In this document: positions 1-3,950 of the stretch, in pieces
Layout of the letters: every line of letters begins with the position of its first letter
Position numbering within the stretch: the stretch's first letter is position 1
Origin: Ruminococcus sp. UBA7158
Lineage (GTDB): Bacteria; Bacillota; Clostridia; Oscillospirales; Ruminococcaceae
Assembly: GCA_002491605.1 (NCBI GenBank)
Contig: DKWG01000014.1
Span: 1 to 8,769, forward strand
Direction: 5' to 3'
DNA: 8,769 nt
Translations under genes and position numbers: made by a program
Notes under the pieces: model-generated
Seen by the model: the letters and a program-made list of their open reading frames with translations, nothing else
The model's database searches: none
What the model was told of the DNA's origin: nothing

Positions 1-261
1 ATTTTAGCACATACATTTTTAAAAATATTTTTCGGAATTGCAGGAGAACGAGAAATCAGCCTTATACCCACACCGTAAACTCACTTGCCCCTGCCGACAG
101 CCGCTATTGCAGTAACTATAGCGAGCTTTCACCGCACTGCGACTTCTTATTTCGAATGAACAAAAAAGACATAGATTGCTCTCCGTCTTATATTACTCTA
201 TAGTTTTCGGAATCGCCGCCTTAAGCAAAGCTTTCACGGTTCTTCAAGCCTAAAATATGTA

Positions 262-516
262 CTAATCATCGATTTCCTTGTCTAATCCTGCAAAGAAATC
301 GTCATACGAGCAGTTATACAGCTTTTTTAGCACAACAATCACGCTTGCTCTTATATTCAGCTCACCGGATTCGTATTTTGCGTACGTCGTCCTGCCTATG
401 TCACAGCCCCTGCGCTGAAGCTCGACACACAGCTTTTCTTGTGACAATCCCGACTTATATCGCAGTGTGCGAAGATTTGCACCCATATTTAAATCTCTTC
501 TGATTTTTTGTTCCAT
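262..516 (-). CDS. XRE-family helix-turn-helix transcriptional regulator
   Basis: This is a small (84 residue) DNA-binding protein that is essentially a single XRE/HTH_3 domain. The five-helix core covers about residues 13-70. SLSQEKL-like sequence (LSQEKLC, 24-30) gives the first HTH helix, and the recognition-helix region with TTYAKYESGE (43-52) matches the usual 'I.xxE.G' pattern of Cro/C1-type repressors. There is no ligand-binding or protease domain. The start at 516 is supported by GAGG (524-527 on the minus strand) 7 bases upstream; a later Met (residue 11) has no such site. It is divergently transcribed from the SLOG-family gene at 629, with 112 bases between the two starts. Repeated dyad elements around the promoter there are natural candidates for its binding sites. 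Its role is therefore inferred to be local (auto)repression of the pair. Seen: HTH fold and arrangement. Inferred: operator binding. No clear minus-strand promoter was found for it. Confidence 0.9.
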   Translation of the reverse strand: MEQKIRRDLNMGANLRTLRYKSGLSQEKLCVELQRRGCDIGRTTYAKYESGELNIRASVIVVLKKLYNCSYDDFFAGLDKEIDD

Positions 517-537
517 AGACTTACCTCACAAATAGTT

Positions 538-552
538 TTGACCTGTATTGGT
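538..552. promoter_or_regulatory. Putative operator O1 (TTGACC-TG-TATTGGT)
   Basis: TTGACCTGTATTGGT contains an ACC-N6-GGT dyad and ends on the first base of the -35 box of the promoter at 552-580. The same TTGACC and TATTGGT blocks recur at 592-608 with a four-base rather than two-base spacer. Position and repetition fit binding by the neighbouring XRE regulator, but this is inference. Confidence 0.45.
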
Positions 553-580
553 TGCAACTATTAATAGTTTATGTTATACT
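552..580 (+). promoter_or_regulatory. Sigma-A-type promoter with extended -10 for the SLOG-family gene
   Basis: The -35 box is TTGCAA (552-557) and the -10 box is TATACT (575-580), separated by exactly 17 bases. A TG one base before the -10 box (572-573) makes it an extended -10. Transcription would start near 587, giving a leader of about 40 bases before the ATG at 629. The promoter is flanked by the two repeated TTGACC...TATTGGT elements, so it is probably repressible. Confidence 0.75.
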
Positions 581-591
581 GAGGCAAAATA

Positions 592-608
592 TTGACCGTT
601 ATATTGGT
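592..608. promoter_or_regulatory. Putative operator O2 (TTGACC-GTTA-TATTGGT)
   Basis: This second copy of the TTGACC/TATTGGT element lies just downstream of the expected transcription start of the SLOG gene. With the following C it forms a GACC-N8-GGTC dyad (594-609). Together with the copy at 538-552 it brackets the promoter, a common layout for repressors that bind two sites. The binding protein is inferred to be the XRE regulator. Confidence 0.45.
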
Positions 609-628
609 CTAAATTGTGAGGTGAAGCT

Positions 629-1063
629 ATGATAACTTGTACATTCTTCGGGCATAGGAATACTCCAAAAGAAATAGAGCCAAAGCTAAGGTTAATTCTT
701 ATCGATTTAATTGAAAATAAAAATGTCGTTAGATTTTATGTCGGTAATCAAGGAAGCTTTGATTATATGGTGAAACGTTGTCTGATTGAGTTAAAAGAAA
801 TTTACTCTATAGACTATTCTGTGGTGCTCGCATACCTTCCGGGAAAGAAACATAATCCAGAGGAAGAGAGTCCTACTGACACCATGCTCCCGGACGGCAT
901 AGAAACAGTCCCAAGAAAATTCGCAATCAGCTATCGCAACAAATGGATGATTGAGCAGTCGAACTATGTAGTCACATATGTTAAGGATACCATCGGTGGT
1001 GCGGCACAATTCAAAGAGCTTGCAGAAAAGAAAAAGAAAGCAGTCATAAATATAGCGGATTAA
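629..1063 (+). CDS. SLOG/YpsA (DUF1273)-like nucleotide-binding fold protein
   Basis: This is a 144-residue soluble protein with a single Rossmann-like domain resembling the SLOG superfamily (YpsA, DprA, LOG relatives). Visible family marks are the N-terminal strand ending in GHRNTP (8-13), the glycine-containing YVGNQGSFD (37-45) followed by a helix, and a C-terminal IGGAAQF (122-128) that fits the phosphate- or nucleotide-sugar-contacting loop, then the strand AVINI. Length fits small stand-alone SLOG proteins. SLOG domains in general are thought to bind or process nucleotide-derived ligands, and some serve as sensors in stress or phage-defence systems; the substrate here is unknown. The ATG is supported by GAGG (618-621) 7 bases upstream. 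It has its own promoter and a divergent XRE regulator. Base composition is markedly A+T-rich (661-720 has 16 G/C of 60, against 31 of 60 at 1381-1440 in spoIIAA), suggesting transfer or relaxed selection. No terminator is evident after it. Confidence 0.78.
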   Translation: MITCTFFGHRNTPKEIEPKLRLILIDLIENKNVVRFYVGNQGSFDYMVKRCLIELKEIYSIDYSVVLAYLPGKKHNPEEESPTDTMLPDGIETVPRKFAISYRNKWMIEQSNYVVTYVKDTIGGAAQFKELAEKKKKAVINIAD

Positions 1064-1230
1064 GGGCTTTGTAACTTCGAAAGATATACTTTCCAAGCTT
1101 TATGAGTTCGTAATTCTCCAAAGATTATACAACAAAAAATCACACAGCTTGTCCCGCACATTGCGACAGATTTCACGTCCGTATCAGCTTAAAATCAGTG
1201 TGAAAACTTAAATCAAAAGGAGAACAACCT

Positions 1231-1599
1231 ATGGCTGTCTATATAAAATCCGACCGAAACGATGAATTAACCGCCATGATAACAGGCGAAATCGACCACC
1301 ACAGCGCACGCTGGCTCAGAATGGACATCGACACTGCGCTAAACGACTGCCCTCCTAAGACCTTAAAGCTTGACTTTTCGGGAGTGACCTTTATGGACAG
1401 CTCCGGAGTCGGGCTTGTTATGGGACGGTATAAGAACATGAAGGCTCTCGGCGGAAGGGTTGAGCTTGTCAATATGCCGGAATACATCGAAAGAGTTATG
1501 CTGCTTGCCGGAATGGACAATCTGGTTACAATACCGAAAGCTAAGGACGCCTCCGGCAAATCGTCGGCAAAAGGTCAAAGCGGCAGCAGTGCTGAGTAG
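1231..1599 (+). CDS. spoIIAA: Anti-sigma F factor antagonist SpoIIAA (STAS domain)
   Basis: SpoIIAA is the anti-anti-sigma factor of the forespore switch. When dephosphorylated (by SpoIIE) it binds SpoIIAB and frees sigma-F; SpoIIAB inactivates it by phosphorylation. The STAS domain spans about residues 1-105. The diagnostic loop FMDSSGVGLVMGRYK (54-68) contains the D-S-S-G phospho-acceptor motif at 56-59, with the acceptor most likely Ser57. The length (122) is close to the usual ~110-117, with an extra low-complexity Ser/Gly/Lys-rich tail from about residue 105. The ATG has a good AAAAGGAG (1215-1222) 8 bases upstream. It is the first gene of the operon with spoIIAB and sigF. The 79-base gap to spoIIAB is longer than the tight or overlapping junction usual in Bacillus. 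No convincing sigma-H promoter or Spo0A box was found in 1064-1230. Assignment rests on motif plus operon context. Confidence 0.93.
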   Translation: MAVYIKSDRNDELTAMITGEIDHHSARWLRMDIDTALNDCPPKTLKLDFSGVTFMDSSGVGLVMGRYKNMKALGGRVELVNMPEYIERVMLLAGMDNLVTIPKAKDASGKSSAKGQSGSSAE

Positions 1600-1678
1600 T
1601 GTGCCTTCAATATCAAGCGCAGAAGCATCGCAATGCACAGCTTAAGTGTCAAAGTAAAAATGAAAGGAATCAAAAATA

Positions 1679-2119
1679 ATGAGTAAAAAACCGATAAACG
1701 AAATGAAGCTGAAATTTCCATCCCTCTCGGCAAATGAAAAGCTCTCAAGAATTGCAATAAGCGGCTTTGTAGGGCTGTACGACCCAAGGATAGACGAGCT
1801 GAACGAGATAAAAACGGCTGTCAGCGAGGCAGTTACAAACAGTATCGTCCACGGCTACCGCAACACCTGCGGAGAAATTGAGCTTACCGCCAAAGCCTTT
1901 TCAGACGGCTTAATATACATAAAAATCAGGGACAAGGGAGCAGGAATTGAGGACGTTGCAAGGGCAATGGAGCCGCTTTATACCTCTCTGCCGGATGAGG
2001 AACGCTCCGGACTTGGTTTTTCTGTGATGGAGAGCTTTTGCGACAGCGTTAAGGTTACAAGCAAGCTCGGCTCAGGCACTACGGTTGTCCTGACAAAAAG
2101 GTTAAAGACAAAGCTGTAA
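1679..2119 (+). CDS. spoIIAB: Anti-sigma F factor / serine kinase SpoIIAB
   Basis: SpoIIAB binds and silences sigma-F in the predivisional cell and uses ATP to phosphorylate SpoIIAA. It is a GHKL (HATPase_c) family protein. The 146 residues match the Bacillus subtilis protein length. Visible motifs: N-box EIKTAVSEAVTNSIVHGY (43-60, with Glu50 and Asn54 as catalytic base/Mg-ligand positions), G1 box DKGAG (85-89), and the G2/ATP-lid segment ERSGLGFSVMESF (108-120). The ATG is preceded by AAAGGAA (1663-1669) with 9 bases of spacing. It is second in the operon; its stop codon abuts the left end of a MITE-like inverted-repeat element that separates it from sigF. Loss of a tight spoIIAB-sigF junction could alter the sigma/anti-sigma ratio, on which this switch depends; that consequence is inferred. 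Confidence 0.96.
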   Translation: MSKKPINEMKLKFPSLSANEKLSRIAISGFVGLYDPRIDELNEIKTAVSEAVTNSIVHGYRNTCGEIELTAKAFSDGLIYIKIRDKGAGIEDVARAMEPLYTSLPDEERSGLGFSVMESFCDSVKVTSKLGSGTTVVLTKRLKTKL

Positions 2120-2221
2120 TACTAATTCGAGTTTAAAAAGTGTCCAAAAAATCAGCCGCAAAACCCATCGTTTAGCGGTTTTGTGGCTGATTTTTGCTAT
2201 CACTTTAAACGAGAATTAGTA
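2120..2221. mobile_element. MITE-like inverted-repeat element inserted between spoIIAB and sigF
   Basis: An imperfect inverted repeat about 20 bases long starts CTAATTC at 2122 and ends GAATTAG at 2219. It is flanked by TA on both sides (2120-2121 and 2220-2221), as for TA-targeting elements of the IS630/Tc1-mariner type. The outermost arms are perfect over 10 bases when the flanks are counted (2119-2128 with 2213-2222). The inner parts GTTTAAA...GTG and CAC...TTTAAAC also pair, with two mismatches and a two-base insertion. The interior holds a second, stronger hairpin (2147-2195). There is no ORF. Removing the element plus one TA copy would leave a 33-base spoIIAB-sigF spacer, a normal operon distance, which supports insertion. 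Family identity and mobilising transposase are inferred, and it could instead be a non-mobile repeat. Confidence 0.65.
2147..2195. terminator. Terminator-like hairpin inside the spoIIAB-sigF element
   Basis: AAAAATCAGCC-G-CAAAACC (2147-2165) pairs with GGTTTTG-T-GGCTGATTTTT (2177-2195), a 19-base-pair stem with one G-T wobble and an 11-base loop. The right arm ends in TTTTT, and the A-tract on the left gives the same property on the other strand, so it could act as a bidirectional intrinsic terminator. It lies within an operon that must be read through to express sigF, so partial termination is the most that is plausible. The effect is not demonstrated. Confidence 0.6.
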
Positions 2222-2252
2222 TAAGCTCAATTAGCGGAAATGATGAGGGATA

Positions 2253-2933
2253 ATGTTTACAAAAAACGAAGCGTTTTCAGATACGGAAGAGATAACCGTC
2301 GAAGCAAACTTGGGATTAGTGCGCCTTTGCGCAGGGCGATTTAAGGGCAAGGGAATTGAATATGACGAGCTTTACAGCGCAGGCTGCATGGGTCTTGTAA
2401 AGGCTGTCAAGGCTTTCGACAGGGAGCGAGGAGCAAGGTTTTCAACCTATGCAGTGCCCGTTATATTAGGCGAAATCAAGCGTCTGTTTAGGGACGGCGG
2501 AGCGGTTAAGGTTTCACGCTCTGTAAAGGAGCGCTCGCTCGCCGTGTCAAGGGCGGCGGAAAGATTTGAACACAGCTACGGTCACGAACCGACAATAGAC
2601 GAGCTTGTCAATGCGACAGGTCTTGAAAAATGCGACGTCATCGAAGCGCTGAGCGTCAGCCAGCCGACAGTCAGCTTAACCTATTCCTCCGACGACAACG
2701 ATTCACAAGCAGACCTGCCCGTTGAAGCCCCCGACATTAAAATAACCGACTCGATAGCCCTAAATCAAGCGCTTTCACTCTTAGATGAAAAAGACCGACA
2801 GCTTATATACCTGAGGTTTTTTATGAACCTGACCCAGCAGGTGACTGCTCAAAGGCTCGGTATAACTCAGGTTCAGGTTTCACGAAAGGAAAAAAAGCTG
2901 CTTTTGTTTTTAAGAGCGCAGCTTAATCCGTAA
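2253..2933 (+). CDS. sigF: RNA polymerase sporulation sigma factor SigF (SpoIIAC)
   Basis: Sigma-F directs the first forespore-specific transcription and is held inactive by SpoIIAB until SpoIIAA releases it. This is a sigma-70 family protein of 226 residues, slightly shorter than the Bacillus protein. Region 2 is at about 18-85, with core-binding and -10 recognition segments DELYSAGCMGLVKAVKAFD (38-56) and FSTYAVPVILGEIKR (63-77). Region 3 is at about 92-140. Region 4 (about 175-222) has the helix-turn-helix TQQVTAQRLGITQVQVSRKEK. Sequence alone cannot fully separate SigF from SigG, but the position after spoIIAA-spoIIAB decides for SigF. The ATG follows GAGG (2245-2248) with only 4 bases of spacing, tighter than its operon partners. 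The upstream MITE-like element may reduce transcription. TATAAG formed at the element's right end (2220-2225) resembles a -10 box but lacks a good -35. A terminator follows immediately after the stop. Confidence 0.95.
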   Translation: MFTKNEAFSDTEEITVEANLGLVRLCAGRFKGKGIEYDELYSAGCMGLVKAVKAFDRERGARFSTYAVPVILGEIKRLFRDGGAVKVSRSVKERSLAVSRAAERFEHSYGHEPTIDELVNATGLEKCDVIEALSVSQPTVSLTYSSDDNDSQADLPVEAPDIKITDSIALNQALSLLDEKDRQLIYLRFFMNLTQQVTAQRLGITQVQVSRKEKKLLLFLRAQLNP

Positions 2934-2985
2934 AAAATGCGTTCCCAAGGCTATTAAAGCCAATCGGAACGCATTTGTACTATTT
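2932..2985. terminator. Shared terminator between convergent sigF and nadE
   Basis: AAATGCGTTCC (2935-2945) and GGAACGCATTT (2966-2976) form a perfect 11-base-pair stem. The 20-base loop contains a small internal stem, GGCT (2949-2952) with AGCC (2958-2961). The A-run at 2932-2937 gives TTTTTT after the stem for minus-strand nadE transcripts, and a weaker T-rich stretch (TATTTTT, 2981-2987) follows for sigF. It sits at the convergent gene ends and probably works in both directions. Confidence 0.85.
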
Positions 2986-3024
2986 TTATCAAAACCCGAA
3001 GCCTGATAGTATTTGTACTGCTGC

Positions 3025-3762
3025 TCAATCCCCGGAATACTTAAAAGTGTCAAAGTATCTGAGCTTAAACTGATTAATTCTATGAAGCCTATCAATTCTT
3101 TCCTTCTTCTCGGGTGACGGCTCTATTCCCTCACGGATGTACGCATCCAGCTCGGCGTATTTAAAGCCGAGGTTGTCCTCGTCCGTCCTGCCGCAAAGAC
3201 CGTCCAGCGGCGGCTTTTCAACAAACTTTTCGGGCAGTCCGAGATACCTGCCTATTGCCTTTATCTCCTGAACGGTAAAGTTTGAAATAGGTCCGAAATC
3301 TCCTGCTCCGTCTCCGTAGCGAGTGGCATAGCCGACCCAGTCCTCGGACAGATTGCAGGTGTTGACAACTCTGCCGTTGTAGGTCTGAGAAACGGCGTAT
3401 AAAACCGTCATTCTCACTCTCGGCGGAATGTTTGTAACAGTCTGTACAGACGCCTCGAACGGGAAGGCTTCCTTTAAAGCCTTGACAGTCTCGCCGATGT
3501 TCACTTCAATCTTTTTGATGTCCAAAAGTGCGCAAAGCTCATGAGAGTAATCGATATCAAACTGCTCGCCCTGCGGCATTAAAACGCCTATTACACGCTC
3601 TTTGCCGAGTGCCTTAACGCACAAAGCCGCTGCAACCGAACTGTCCTTTCCGCCCGATATTCCCAAAACGGCATTGCAGCCGTCTCCGTTTTCTTTAAAC
3701 CAGTCACGAATCCATTGAATACATTCATTTGCCGCCTTTTCGGCATTGAAGCTGTATGACAT
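3025..3762 (-). CDS. nadE: Ammonia-dependent NAD+ synthetase NadE
   Basis: NadE catalyses the last step of NAD+ biosynthesis: nicotinate adenine dinucleotide is adenylated by ATP and amidated to NAD+ in the cytoplasm. The 245 residues form one adenine-nucleotide alpha-hydrolase (N-type ATP pyrophosphatase) domain. Key marks are the PP-loop SGGKDS (36-41), the PRVRMTVLYAVSQ helix (114-126) in the NAD-binding dimer interface, the NLSEDWVGYATRYGDGAGDF segment (137-156), and KPPLDGLCGRTDEDNLG (183-199), all in family order. There is no N-terminal nitrilase-type glutaminase domain, so it should use free ammonia. The start is fixed by GGAGG (3772-3776, minus strand) 9 bases before the ATG. It has its own strong promoter at 3871-3899 and is separated from the upstream surface-protein gene by a terminator, so it is probably monocistronic. 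It ends against sigF convergently with a shared terminator. Confidence 0.96.
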   Translation of the reverse strand: MSYSFNAEKAANECIQWIRDWFKENGDGCNAVLGISGGKDSSVAAALCVKALGKERVIGVLMPQGEQFDIDYSHELCALLDIKKIEVNIGETVKALKEAFPFEASVQTVTNIPPRVRMTVLYAVSQTYNGRVVNTCNLSEDWVGYATRYGDGAGDFGPISNFTVQEIKAIGRYLGLPEKFVEKPPLDGLCGRTDEDNLGFKYAELDAYIREGIEPSPEKKERIDRLHRINQFKLRYFDTFKYSGD

Positions 3763-3849
3763 AAGCCTTTACCTCCGATGTATAGTGTAATAATTGCGCA
3801 TTGTTTTCATTTGACGCGTCGACTGCGTTAAAACAGTGCAATAAATTGA

Positions 3850-3877
3850 TTATAATATCCACCTGCGGATATTATAA
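3850..3877. repeat. Perfect 28-base dyad overlapping the nadE -10 box (possible operator)
   Basis: TTATAATATCC (3850-3860) and GGATATTATAA (3867-3877) form a perfect 11-base inverted repeat around ACCTGC. One arm contains the complete -10 box of the nadE promoter, and the expected transcription start falls in the centre. There is no T-tract, so it is a poor terminator. It is better read as a repressor site or a 5' end hairpin. No known regulator motif was recognised. Confidence 0.6.
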
Positions 3878-3899
3878 CTCATACCTTTACAAATTGCAA
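3871..3899 (-). promoter_or_regulatory. Sigma-A-type promoter of nadE
   Basis: Read on the minus strand, the -35 box TTGCAA (3899-3894) and the perfect -10 box TATAAT (3876-3871) are separated by 17 bases. Transcription would begin near 3864, giving a leader of about 100 bases before the nadE start at 3762. The -35 box lies directly after the T-tract of the preceding gene's terminator. The -10 box is inside the dyad at 3850-3877. Confidence 0.8.
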
Positions 3900-3900
3900 T

Positions 3901-3939
3901 AAAAAGCCAACGTCCGAAACTAAAATTGTTTCGGACGTT
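3901..3939 (-). terminator. Intrinsic terminator of the large surface-protein gene
   Basis: AACGTCCGAAAC (3909-3920) and GTTTCGGACGTT (3928-3939) form a perfect 12-base-pair stem with a 7-base loop. On the minus strand it is followed by GGC and TTTTT (3905-3901). It lies 11 bases beyond the stop codon of the gene ending at 3951, and separates it from nadE. Confidence 0.9.
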
Positions 3940-3950
3940 TTACATCAAAA

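Noticed and set aside
1..261. Possible gene remnants: frame 1 is open from the window edge to a TAA at 76-78, and AT-rich TTTTTAAAAA occurs at 16-25.
   Set aside because: Only 25 codons are visible with no recognisable motif, and no ribosome binding site or hairpin terminator supports a gene in this stretch.
258..267. TACTAAT near the XRE stop, resembling the MITE-like element end.
   Set aside because: Only seven bases match and there is no partner repeat nearby.
1079..1093. GAAAG-ATATA-CTTTC small palindrome after the SLOG gene as a terminator.
   Set aside because: A five-pair A+T-rich stem without a T-tract is not a credible intrinsic terminator.
791..1096. 101-codon minus-strand open frame opposite the SLOG gene.
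   Set aside because: It is Cys/Phe-rich without motifs and fully antisense to a gene with a good start, promoter and family match.
1239..1638. Minus-strand open frames opposite spoIIAA.
   Set aside because: They are shadows of the STAS-domain gene with no ribosome binding site or motif.
3811..3830. GACGCGTC/GTCGAC overlapping palindromes in the nadE leader.
   Set aside because: Short and imperfect as a combined dyad, with no recognised regulator motif; chance is sufficient.
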